From NCBI GenBank assembly GCA_037179385.1, contig CM074194.1, positions 186,001 to 250,000 of the forward strand: DNA of 64,000 nucleotides, read 5' to 3'. Shown one piece after another: positions 33,116 to 45,000 of this stretch. The DNA comes from Holothuria scabra (Eukaryota > Echinodermata > Holothuroidea > Aspidochirotida > Holothuriidae). A program made the translations under genes and the position numbers. The stretch's first letter is position 1, and the number at the start of each line of letters is the position of its first letter. The notes under the pieces are model-generated. The model was not told where the DNA came from. It worked only from the letters and a program-made list of their open reading frames with translations, and did no database searches.

Positions 33116-33252
33116 GTGCTCAGTATAGCAATGGGGAAGGGAACTAAAAAGAAGCCAGTGAGCCACAGCTGGAAAAAAGGCCGTGGCGGCTCGACTTGAA
33201 TTACTGGTTGAAAACTGGGCCGTAAAACTCCATCTAACGAACTAGCTAACTC
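33116..33252 (+). mobile_element. SINE, 3' half, split by a hAT-like element
   Basis: Continues with ggaa-agccagtgagccacagctgg, ggccgtgg, gaaaactgggccgtaaaactcc, and a worn CTAA tail. Confidence 0.88.
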
Positions 33253-33718
33253 CATGGTATAAATTAGGAAGATTTTGATAAAAATTAACAAAATATCGGA
33301 CCTGAATCCGTTCGGAATTCTTAGCGGCTTTACTGACGGAGGTATATATTTGAAAGGGAAAATAAACAGTATATTGAGGGCACATAAGTGATAATGAGCA
33401 GTAACAAGTTAAAGACTTTTCGCGAGAACAAGTAAAATAATTTTATTAGTGTTGACAATTTCATTACAATCTGCATGGGGACTTTCCATCCATTCCAATT
33501 CAGAGTCTCTAAATCGAATGAAGCTAGCGAATGTTCCATGCACCTATTCATATAAGATGGAATGGAAAGGTGACTCCAGTTTGGCCTCTGAGGAGCGACA
33601 CAGGTCTGCAACAACCCCGATCATTTCAAGGGCACAGTTCATCATCCCCGTCACTTCTCAATGGAAGACAGCTAGATGTTGACCTTACCGCCACCGGCAG
33701 CTCTCTAGACGGTCAATT
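33253..33718. other. Intergenic, unassigned
   Basis: No gene or repeat family recognised. Confidence 0.4.
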
Positions 33719-33830
33719 CTCACCCAAAACTACATTTTTTAGCAGACAACAGAAATTCTCAATTGGCACAGTTTTTTGACAGGAAGTTCCACAAATGCAG
33801 TTTACATTACGCGACATGTTCTGTACTTAG
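33719..33830. mobile_element. MITE M1, left part, split by a hAT-like element
   Basis: Contains caattctcacccaaaactac, then attctcaattggcacag and catgttctgtacttag, the M1 order. The continuation gtactgagaatgatctgatta sits at 35147. Confidence 0.65.
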
Positions 33831-34087
33831 CAGAGGCGTAGCTAGGATATTGTCCGGGGATATTGCTAGGATAGCTCAATATCCCGAGGATATTGCTAGG
33901 ATGTAGCTAGGATATTGTCCTAGCTATGCAGAGGCGTAGCTAGGATATTGTCCGGGGGAAGGGGGCGGCAAAGGTATGGAAACTTCCTCAAAACTTTTCC
34001 CTGTCAATTGTATGTATTTCATAGGAAATATACGACTTAACAAGTATAACAACAGTCTCGTGTCGTTGTGTGATGTTACATGTATTT

Positions 34088-34396
34088 TAAAGGGCCAAAC
34101 CTCTCACCCCAAACTACAATTTTGGTACGGGTGTACCAAAATACTCAATTGGCTCAGCTCTTTGATTGACAGCTAATTCAAACAATGCAGAGTACCAAAG
34201 CTTATATTACATAGCATGAACGGTACTGAGAGTGTTTTGATTATATATATTGAGTTTTTCTATACTCACCTTGAACCAATAAACTGAGATTGTATCTGGA
34301 TGAGGATGAATTTCAGACAATTGTGGGAAAGGGTTAAGGAAGAAGGTTAGGAGAACTGGTACTCTTTGGAACTTTGCGGTGAGAGAACTGGGCCTT
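34088..34396. mobile_element. MITE, family M1, near-complete copy
   Basis: Begins TTAAAGGGCCAAACCTCTCA-like and ends with inverted GGTGAGAGAACTGGGCCTT. Strong match to 18881-19184. Nested in the H4 element. Confidence 0.88.
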
Positions 34397-34622
34397 CTAG
34401 TGTGTACCAAAGCAACTATGAAGTAGTTAAACACCTATTGTTAATTTACCGAAAACAATTATGCATGGTTTCTCAACTTAGAGCAATTGGAAATGACAAC
34501 TCTTCTACTTATCTTGGTCAACAATATCTAGTTTATTACTAGTGTGTACCAAAGCAACTATGAAGTAGTTAAACACCTACTGTTAATTTACCGAAAAAAT
34601 TATGCATGGTTTCTCAACTCAT
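34397..34622. repeat. 142-bp partial tandem duplication
   Basis: CTAGTGTGTACCAAAGCAAC and the following 80 bp occur at 34397 and 34539 with two or three differences. The first copy starts exactly where the M1 MITE ends. Confidence 0.88.
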
Positions 34623-34883
34623 TCCATCCGATGTACTTGAGCGTATACCCCCAGTCTTTGGCCACTTTCCAAAAGGCCGGGTGGGATGGGGGTTCCTTAC
34701 TAGGCACCACTGTTCAACAGCTGAACTAAGCAAACGAACAACTTCCTGGATCGGACAATATCCTGAGTCGCAAAATTTCCTGAAAACTAAATACCCAATT
34801 TTGGAATTCACCAATTTTAAAACCCCTCAGAATCACTGTGAAAAGCTATGTTTGATCAAGCTAATCTTTAGACCCCGGAAAAT

Positions 34884-34970
34884 TTCCAAGTGGTTCCACC
34901 GGGCTTTGATCTGGGGACGTTCAGCATGCAAGGCAGTACGCTCAACCACCAAGCCAACTTTATCCTTAAT
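34884..34970 (-). mobile_element. tRNA-like sequence (SINE head candidate)
   Basis: On the minus strand GTTGGCTTGGTGGTTGAGCG resembles an A-box region, and CCCCAGATCAAAGCCCGG resembles a B-box region, about 40 bp apart. A tRNA fold is not convincing enough to call a gene. Confidence 0.35.
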
Positions 34971-35154
34971 ATGTTGCAAGAAAATAAAAATTATGCACGA
35001 GAAATATCTCACAATTACTTATTCAAACAATTTGTTTTAGAAGTGGGAAAAGGGCATATCCTTTCATCAAATTTTCCTTAATTATTTTCCAGTGGGGAAA
35101 CTTGAGGGAACTTGTCCCCTCTCCCCCTTCAGTAGCTTTGCCACTGGTACTGAG

Positions 35155-36420
35155 AATGATCTGATTACTCGTGTAGACTGACGACCTTAAAGCCACGATC
35201 ATGGTTGCAGCGGTTACGAAAAATCATTGCAAGTCCGACTACCGTGTGATGCATCAATATTTTCTGCCGAACTCCAGGAGCCAGGGGCGTCGACTTTTTA
35301 GGTGGGGGCAGGGAACATGTCCGACCCCACTTTTTTGAGTGGAGGGGTCGCTAACGTAAAAGCCCCCCCCCCCCAACCCACCCACTTTTTGTGACGTGAA
35401 ACTTAAAAATTAGGTACTACAAAAAAGACTACATGTAGGTTATGAAAGGTGTCCTCTAACGATTACTATCGACTAGCTTTCTGTATCAATAATTCCACAT
35501 GTTTACTTTGTAAATCCCCAAAATTTTCGCGCGCTCCGCGCGCTTGCAGTCTGATTGAAGTTCTTTTTATTCACTTGCATATCAAACAAACATTATTCAT
35601 CGGTCCCTATGATTATGTCGATTGTTAGTGTGCATAGGGCAGCAGGTGCGGCTATGAAGGAGCACAATAGTTAGGAATATAAAAAAACGAATCGTCCCCT
35701 ACTATGTTTCAATGGAATCTGTGGTGAATGACCAGCCTGGCAGGCTGAAATTGGCCAACACAGTTTAAGGAAACTGAAAATGCTTCGGTGCACAGTCTGC
35801 ATGCAACTTTTTTAGAAAAATGTATGATTTCTAATGGAAAATTTCGACACGCTCACATCATTCGTTTGTCATGCGACCATTCCGTGTTTAGACCATTATC
35901 AGAGAAGTAAAATCACTCTGACGTTTGCTAGAAAAGAGACTTTAATCAGGAACTAGAGGTACACCTCCGTCCTCTGTCTGCAGATAGTATATGATGTGGT
36001 GTCGTTCGAAAAAAAACATAGAAAACATATTTGTTTCAACAATCTTACGCCGGTAGGCCTATGCAACGGTGTCTCAGTAGCACTATACCAGTAGGTACCA
36101 TTCCCTCCACCCCTCGATCTGTGATTTTCCCGTAGTAGATTGAAGTGTGCTTTTGATCAAGTCATGGATTTATTTTACATTCTTTCCATTACAAATGGTT
36201 CCTCACTATTGAAACTTTTGCCAAATCTTTCGCAAACTATGACAATTTTCGTTGTGATTCTAATAACATATAGATACAACCGGTATTTAAATTCATATTG
36301 ACCGCATAGTCCGTTGAATTAATTACCCAACTTTCAAGACCGTGCTTTTAGTTTCCTAGTAACTGAAAATGTTGATACATTTACCACCATTTTGCATCTG
36401 GGCCCCTTCTCTTAGACACC
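35155..36420. other. Intergenic with a lone hAT-like terminus
   Basis: CAGGGGCGTCGACTTTTTAGG at about 35283 is followed by G- and C-rich text. A palindrome GCGCGCTCCGCGCGC lies at about 35529-35543. No matching far end was identified. Confidence 0.4.
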
Positions 36421-37153
36421 CAGTGGTGTAGGTACAGGGGGCGAGTGGCTCTGGAAAATGAAGAATTCGGAAATTTGCAATTTGTGAAACCAGTCTACTG
36501 TGTGGTTTTAATAACTCATGAAATTCGAAATTTCCCAGTTAAAAGCTCCACATTCGTCATTTTTTGTTTCAGGAAAGCAAAATTTTCGGCTCGTTTCGCG
36601 CGCCTCAAATTAATTCTTAAGCAGATGTGGTTGCTCATACCTTGAGCAAAATTATCCGAGCTCCGGACTTTGTAATTGAAAAAACGGAAATTTGCTACAT
36701 GTGACACCAGATCATCAAGTGACACCAGTAACTACAGTGCTATTTTCATAAATTTCCTTCTATAAAATTCATTCCAAATTTTCACCAATATAAGCCCTTG
36801 ACTCAAAAAATTTCGTCAGAGAGCCTCATTTCGTAGGGGTTGGATAACATCATGTAGCAACAACGATCTTTGGTCGCAGTTCAATCTCCCCTCAATCTCA
36901 GATTTGTCAATAGGAAATTCAAATTCTTCAGTACTCCCCTAACTTTTCAAATTTTCTCACAGGAAACCCGGAATCTAAACTTTTCTGCAACACAAGCTAG
37001 GTATTTGCAAATATTTAAGAAAATGGCAAAAATTTCAGCGGGCTTCGCGCGCCGCAAATTACGGCTTTAGTAGAGCGGTGTTCACACTTAAAAATCATAT
37101 AATCTGGATGCTTGCCCCCCCCCTTCCCGAAAAAATGTCCAGCTACGCCGCTG
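36421..37153. mobile_element. hAT-like transposon, family H2, copy b
   Basis: The left end CAGTGGTGTAGGTACAGG and the right end reverse complemented CAGCGGCGTAGCTGGAC are imperfect inverted repeats. The flanks TAGACACC (36413-36420) and TACACACC (37154-37161) are an 8-bp duplication with one mismatch. Length 733 bp. The interior carries two copies of an H2 module, each with a GC-rich hairpin (about 36590 and 37030), and matches the interior of 31767-33115 (gtgacacc-g-aactacagtgctattt). Confidence 0.82.
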
Positions 37154-37161
37154 TACACACC

Positions 37162-38631
37162 TTATCAGGACAGGAGAAAAATTTAGGCCAGATGCCCCCC
37201 CCCCCCCACACACACACTTTGAAAACCAAATCGAAGCCCCTGCCAGGAACTAAAGATGACATTTAACCTGATTGAAACCTCAGACAGTCACATGGGATCA
37301 TTGTGTTTACACTTAACAGATATGAGTGACAAATAGCTGAATTTCTAAACCGAGAAAACCTATAAGAGCACTGGAATTCTGCCTCATTTTGAATAACCTA
37401 TCAGACGCACAAATAAAGACTGGTTTTCATGTGAGTTTTTTCTGTAAAACAAATGCGATATTTCACCTTGTTTTCACTGCGTTTGGCCAACTTAGTTTCG
37501 ATTACAGCTTTATACACTGTCGAGAGTTTCGAACGCTCTATCGTGAGGGACTATGAGAGTTTGATAGAGAGTATTTACTCTTTCTCTTACCTGCTTACAC
37601 CCCGTTTTACCTTCCTGCCCTCATATTTTACCCGACTACAGAAATATTGAAGACTGAGATGTTTCAGGAGAGAAGAAACTTTAATTATGTGTTAATTACT
37701 GCCGAATGAACATTTATCCGGTAACAAATTTTCAAACAGATGCAAAACTAGACACACCTCCACTATACACTTTAACCAATCACGACGTAAGACCGTGATC
37801 ATGGATCTTTTTTTTTTTCAAATTTCGGTTAGAACAATAATCATGTCATTAGGAAAGAGGCGCAAGATCATCTGCCGATTTCATATGGGTGTCAGAATTG
37901 AACGAGTATCATATATGCAACGCAGTAACGGATACAGCGGGTTGAGAATTAAGCTGTCCCCCGGGGATGGCTCTGACACTATCTTAAGAGGAGCGCCACC
38001 ATTATATTGGCGAGAATAAGGCAAACAAATCTTTGGCTTTATAAACCTCCCAGATTGCTGAAGAAAGCACTTCCCGAGTGCTCTAAGTTCCATGTATTCA
38101 GCCTTGAAATAAGGATCTCATGTCTACAATTTTTCAATGAATGGATAAATATACATATTTCAAAAAATGGTATTAATTTTCAGACGAGTTAAAATGACAG
38201 CAGAGGATTGGGGATGTCGTGTGCGTCATAACTATCTTTCTCCGGTAACCTGGTAACTACACAGATTTGGGAAACACTTCAATGAATGGGATATGCAGCA
38301 TTTCCGTCAGCATTTCCGTTTAAAAGACAAGGATAGTCTGCACGAAAAGTGCAAGACTACCTAAATGGTGCGCCACCATCAGTTGGCGATTAGCGAACAG
38401 AAAAATTCTAAAAATCGAGACCCTTCAGGTAGCTGGAGTTAAGGAGGTAGCAGGATTCATTTGGCTGACATTCGCATACTCACTGTTAAAGAAGAATAGG
38501 GATAAGACACAACCATATCGAGAAACATAAAACTCATCCCTCGCGATTTTCGACAGCTTTCGAAGACGAAAAATATGTTCTTCGTACAATAATCAATGAT
38601 GGAAACGTAAGAATCTCATGATCCTCCCTTA
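37162..38631. other. Intergenic with dispersed repeat pieces
   Basis: 37627-37806 matches the DBNL intron at 747-928. GCGCCACCAT-ATTGGCG lies at about 37994-38010, and its relative occurs at about 38368-38388. No gene. Confidence 0.5.
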
Positions 38632-38885
38632 ACGCGTCTTTTGTAAAACGGTGGAGCATCCTCCTCTTACGCGGAAGACCCGGGTTTGATTCGAAGATCG
38701 AGTCTTACCAAAGACCCCAAAAATGACACCTACCACCTTTGTCCTACTTTGAGTAGGGACTCGAGCCAGTGAGCCACAACTGGAAAAAGGGCCTTGGCCG
38801 GCTCGACTTGAACCAATAGGTTGGAAACTGGGCCGTAAAACTACGACTAACTAACTTATCTAACTCACTAAATACCTAACTAACT
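38632..38885 (+). mobile_element. SINE, near full length
   Basis: Head with aaacggtggagcatcctcc, B-box-like GGTTTGATTCG (38683-38693), cttaccaaagacccc, gagccagtgagccacaactgg, cggctcgacttgaaccaatagg and a CTAA-rich tail. It matches the 10472 copy along its length. Confidence 0.9.
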
Positions 38886-39061
38886 GATGCTCGAAATAAA
38901 CACTAGGCTACAGGTCTGTAACGAAATTCCATTATGGCTATTTGTAGCCCCGTGTAGTAAATCCGCAGCGCAGCGCCCGTGGGACTCAGATGACGTTCGG
39001 ATATAAAACTACCACGAGGAGGGAAACAGGGGCTGGAGACCTAAGATCTCACTGCACTAAA

Positions 39062-42000
39062 GCTGCCCTGTGTGTTCTATCGTTGGGTCAACCCCGTATG
39101 TCATATATCATTAAAGAGGTGCCCTATGTGTTCTATCGTTGGATCAACCCCGTAAGCGTTATATCATTGAAGAGGTGCTCTATGTGCTGTATCATTAGGT
39201 CAACCTGGTATATGTTATATCATTGAAGAAGTGCCCTATGTGTTTTATCGTTTGATCAACCCCGTATGTGTTATATCATTGAAGAGGTGCGCTATATGTT
39301 GTATCGTTCGATCAACCCTGTATGTGTTTTATCATTGTAGAGTTGCTCTATGTGTTCTATCGTTGGGTCAACCCCGTATGTGTTATATCATTAAAGAGGT
39401 GCTCTATGTGTTCTATCGTTGGGTCAACCCCGTATGTGTTATATCAATGAAGAGGTGCTCTATGTGTTCTATCGTTGGATCAACCCCGCATCTGTTATAT
39501 CATTAAAGAGGTGCCCTGTGTGTTCTATCGTTGGGTCAACCCCGTATGTGTTATATCATTAAAGAGGTGCCCTGTGTGTTCTATCGTTGGGTCAACCCCG
39601 TATGTGTTATATCATTGAAGAAGTGCCCTATGTGTTCTACCGTTGGGTCATCCCCGTATGTGTTATATCATTGAAGAGGTGCCCTATGTGCTCTATCGTT
39701 GGGTCAATCCCGTATGTGTTATATCACTGAAGTGGTGCCCTATGTGTTCTATCGTTGGGTCAACCCCGTATGTGTTATATCATTGAAAAGGGGCCCTATG
39801 TGCTCTATCGTTGGGTCAACCCCGTATGTGTTATATCATTGAAGAGGTGCTCTATGTGTTCTATCGTTTGGTCAACCCCGTATGTGTTATATCAATGAAG
39901 AGGTGCTCTATGTGTTCTATCGTTGGGTCAACCCCGTATGTGTTATATCAATGAAGAGGTGCTCTGTGTGTTCTATCGTAGGGTCAACCCCGTATGTGTT
40001 ATTCTACTGAAGTGGTGCTTTATGTGTTCTATCGTTGGGTCAACCCCGTATGTGTTATATCAATGAAGAGGTGCTCTATGTGTTCTATCGTTGGGTCAAC
40101 CCCGTATGTGTTATATCATTGAAGAGGTGCTCTATGTGTTCTATCGTTGGGTCAACCCCGTATGTGTTATATCATTGAAGAGGTGCCCTATGTGTTCTAT
40201 CGTTGGGTCAACCCCGTATGTGTTATATCATTGAAGAGGTGCCCTATGTGTTCTATCGTTGGGTCAACCCCGTATGTGTTATATCATTGAAAAGGGGCCC
40301 TATGTGCTCTATCGTTGGGTCAACCCCGTATGTGTTATATCATTGAAGAGGTGCTCTATGTGTTCTATCGTTGGGTCAACCCCGTATGTGTTATATCATT
40401 GAAGAGGTGCCCTATGTGTTCTATCGTTGGGTCAGCCCCGTATGTGTTATATCATTGAAGAGGTGCCCTATGTGTTCTATCGTTGGGTCAACCCCGTATG
40501 TGTTATTCTACTGAAGTGGTGCTTTATGTGTTCTATCGTTGCGTCAACCCCGTATGTGTTATATCAATGAAGAGGTGCTCTATGTGTTCTATCGTTGGGT
40601 CAACCCCGTATGTGTTATATCATTGAAGAGGTGCCCTATGTGTTCTATCGTTGGGTCAACCCCGTATGTGTTATATCATTGAAGAGGTGCTCTATGTGTT
40701 CTATCGTTGGATCAACCCCGTATGTGTTATATCATTAAAGAGGTGCCCTGTGTGTTCTATCGTTGGGTCAACCCCGTATGTGTTATATCATTGAAGAAGT
40801 GCCCTATGTGTTCTACCGTTGGGTCATCCCCGTATGTGTTATATCATTGAAGAGGTGCCCTATGTGCTCTATCGTTGGGTCAATCCCGTATGTGTTATAT
40901 CACTGAAGTGGTGCCCTATATGTTCTATCGTTGGGTCAACCCCGTATGTGTTATATCATTGAAGAGGTGCTCTATGTGTTCTATCGTTGGGTCAGCCCCG
41001 TATGTGTTATATCATTGAAGAGGTGCTCTATGTGTTCTATCGTTGGGTCAACCCCGTATGTGTTATATCATTGAAGAGGTGCCCTATGTGTTCTATCGTT
41101 GGGTCAACCCCGTATGTGTTATATCACTGAAGTGGTGCCCTATGTGTTCTATCGTTGGGTCAATCCCGTATGTGTTATATCATTGAAGAGGTGCTCTATG
41201 TGTTCTATCGTTGGGTCAACCCCGTATGTGTTATATCATTAAAGAGGTGCCCTATGTGCTCTATCGTTGGGTCAATCCCGTATGTGTTATATCATTGAAG
41301 AGGTGCTCTATGTGTTCTATCGTTGGGTCAACCCCGTATGTGTTATATCATTGAAGAGGTGCTCTATGTGTTCTATCGTTGGGTCAACCCCGTAAGTGCT
41401 ATTCTACTGAAGTGGTGCCCTGTGTGCTCTATCGTTGGGTCAATCCCGTATGTGTTATATCACCGAAGTGGTGCCCTATGTGTTCTATCGTTGGGTCAAT
41501 CCCGTATGTGTTATATCATTGAAGAGGTGCTCTATGTGTTCTATCGTTGGGTCAACCCCGTATGTGTTATATCATTGAAGAGGTCCCTTTCTGTTCTATC
41601 GTTGGGTCAACCCCGTATGTGTTATATCATTGAAGAAGTGTCCTATGTGTTCTACCGTTGGGTCAACCTCGTATGTGTTATTTCATTGAAGAGGTGCCCT
41701 ATGTGTTCTATCGTTGGGTCAGCCCCGTATGTGTTACATTACGGAAGAGCTGCCTATGTGTTCTATCGTTAGGTCAACCCTGTATGGGTAATATCGTTGA
41801 AGAGCTGCCCTATGTGTTCTATCGTTGGGTCAACCCCGTATGTGTTATATCATTGAATTGGTGCTCTGTGTGTTCTATCGTTGGGTCAACCCCGTATGTG
41901 TTATGTCAATGAAGAGGTGCTCTATGTGTTCTATCGTTGGGTCAACCCCGTATGTGTTATATCAATGAAGAGGTGCTCTATGTGTTCTATCGTTGGGTCA

Positions 42001-45000
42001 ACCCCGTATGTGTTATATCAATGAAGAGGTGCTCTATGTGTTCTATCGTTGCGTCAACCCCGTATGTGTTATTCTACTGAAGTGGTGCTCTATGTGTTCT
42101 ATCGTTGGGTCAACCTCGTATGTGTTATATCATTGAAGAGGTGCCCTATGTGTTCTATCGTTGGGTCAACCCCGTATGTGTTATATCATTGAAGAGGTGC
42201 TCTATGTGTTCTATCGTTGGGTCAACCCCGTATGTGTTATATCATTAAAGAGGTGCCCTATGTGTTCTATCGTTGGGTCAACCCCGTATGTGTTATATCA
42301 TTGAAGAGGTGCCCTATGTGTTCTATCGTTGGGTCAACCCCGTATGTGTTATTCTGCTGAAGTGGTGCCCTATGTGTTCTATCCTTGGGTCAACCCCGTA
42401 TGTGTTATATCAATGAAGAGGTGCCCTATGTGTTCTATCGTTGGGTCAACCCCGTATGTGCTATTCTACTGAAGTGGTGCTTTACGTGTTCTATCGTTGC
42501 GTCAACCCCGTATGTGTTATATCAATGAAGAGGTGCTCTATGTGTTCTATCGTTGGGTCAACCCCGTATGTGTTATATCATTGAAGAGGTGCCCTATGTG
42601 CTCTATCGTTGGATCAACCCCGTATGTGTTATATCATTGAAGAGGTGCCCTATGTGTTCTATCGTTGGGTCAACCCCGTATGTGTTATATCATTGAAGAG
42701 GTGCCCTATGTGTTCTATCGTTGGGTCAACCCCGCATGTGTTATTCTACTGAAGTGGTGCTTTATGTGTTCTATCGTTGGGTCAATCCCGTATGTGTTAT
42801 ATCAATGAAGAGGGATCTATGTGTTCTATCGTTGGGTCAACCCCGTATGTGTTATATCACTGAAGTGGTGCCCTATGTGTTCTATCGTTGGGTCAATCCC
42901 GTATGTGTTATATCATTGAAGAGGTGCTCTATGTGTTCTATCGTTGGGTCAACCCCGTATGTGTTATTCTACTGAAGTGGTGCTCTATGTGTTCTATCGT
43001 TGGGTCAACCTCGTATGTGTTATATCATTGAAGAGGTGCCCTATGTGTTCTATCGTTGGGTCAACCCCGTATGTGTTATATCATTGAAGAGGTGCTCTAT
43101 GTGTTCTATCGTTGGGTCAACCCCGTATGTGTTATATCATTAAAGAGGTGCCCTATGTTGGGTCAACCTCGTATGTGTTATATCATTGAAGAGGTGCCCT
43201 ATGTGTTCTATCGTTGGGTCAGCCCCGTATGTCAACGGAAGAGCTGCCTATGTGTTATATCATTGAAGAGGTGCCCTATGTGTTCTATCGTTGGGTCAAC
43301 CCCGTATGTGTTATTCTGCTGAAGTGGTGCCCTATGTGTTCTATCCTTGGGTCAACCCCGTATGTGTTATATCAATGAAGAGGTGCCCTATGTGTTCTAT
43401 CGTTGGGTCAACCCCGTATGTGCTATTCTACTGAAGTGGTGCTTTACGTGTTCTATCGTTGCGTCAACCCCGTATGTGTTATATCAATGAAGAGGTGCTC
43501 TATGTGTTCTATCGTTGGGTCAACCCCGTATGTGTTATATCATTGAAGAGGTGCCCTATGTGCTCTATCGTTGGATCAACCCCGTATGTGTTATATCATT
43601 GAAGAGGTGCCCTATGTGTTCTATCGTTGGGTCAACCCCGTATGTGTTATATCATTGAAGAGGTGCCCTATGTGTTCTATCGTTGGGTCAACCCCGTATG
43701 TGTTATATCATTGAAGAGGTGCCCTATGTGCTCTATCGTTGGGTCAACCCCGTATGTGTTATATCACTGAAGTGGTGCCCTATGTATCCTATCGTTGGGT
43801 CAACCCCGTATGTGTTATATCATTGAAGAGGTGCTCTATGTGTTCTATCGTTGGGTCAACCCCGCATGTGTTATTCTACTGAAGTGGTGCTTTATGTGTT
43901 CTATCGTTGGGTCAATCCCGTATGTGTTATATCAATGAAGAGGGATCTATGTGTTCTATCGTTGGGTCAACCCCGTATGTGTTATATCACTGAAGTGGTG
44001 CCCTATGTGTTCTATCGTTGGGTCAATCCCGTATGTGTTATATCATTGAAGAGGTGCTCTATGTGTTCTATCGTTGGGTCAACCCCGTATGTGTTATATC
44101 ATTGAAGAGGTGCCCTATGTGCTCTATCGTTGGGTCAACCCCGTATGTGTTATATCACTGAAGTGGTGCCCTATGTGTTCTATCGTTGGGTCAATCCCGT
44201 ATGTGTTATATCATTGAAGAGGTGCTCTATGTGTTCTAACGTTGGGTCAACCCCGTATGTGTTATATCATTGAAGAAGTGTCCTATGTGTTCTACCGTTG
44301 GGTCAACCTCGTATGTGTTATATCATTGAAGAGGTGCCCTATGTGTTCTATCGTTGGGTCAGCCCCGTATGTGTTAGGCCTACTTGAAGAGCTGCCCTAT
44401 GTGTTCTATCGTTGGCTCAACCCCGTATGTGTTACATCATTGAAGAGGCGTCCTATGTGTTCTATCGTTGGGTCAACCCCGTATGTGTTATATCATTGAA
44501 GAGGTGCCCTATGTGTTCTATCGTTGGGTCAACCCCGTATGTGTTATATCATTGAAGAGGTGCCCTATGTGTTCTATCGTTGGCTCAACCCCGTATGTGT
44601 TACATCATTGAAGAGGCGTCCTATGTGTTCTATCGTTGGGTCAACCCCGTATGTGTTATATCATTGAAGAGGTGCCCTATGTGTTCTATCGTTGGGTCAA
44701 TCCCGTATGTGTTATATCACTGAAGTGGTGCCCTATGTGTCCTATCGTTGGGTCAACCCCGTATGTGTTATATCATTGAAGTGGTGCTCTATGTGTTCTA
44801 TCGTTGGGTCAACCCCGTATGTGTTATATGAATGAAGAGTGCCCTATGTGTTCTATCGTTGGGTCAACCCCGTATGTGTTATATCACTGAAGTGGTGCCC
44901 TATGTGTCCTATCGTTGGGTCAACCCCGCATGTGTTATGTCATTGAAGAGGTGCTCTATGTGTTCTATCGTTGGGTCAACCCCGTATGTGTTATATCATT

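Larger units (their letters stand above)
33831..35146. mobile_element. hAT-like transposon, family H4, inserted in an M1 MITE
   Basis: The left end CAGAGGCGTAGCTAGG and the right end reverse complemented CAGTGGCAAAGCTACTG are imperfect inverted repeats. The flanks GTACTTAG (33823-33830) and GTACTGAG (35147-35154) are an 8-bp duplication with one mismatch. The left terminus is duplicated 98 bp further in (second CAGAGGCG at 33929). An intact M1 (34088-34396), a 142-bp partial tandem duplication (34397-34622) and a tRNA-like stretch lie inside. No transposase ORF. Confidence 0.82.
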
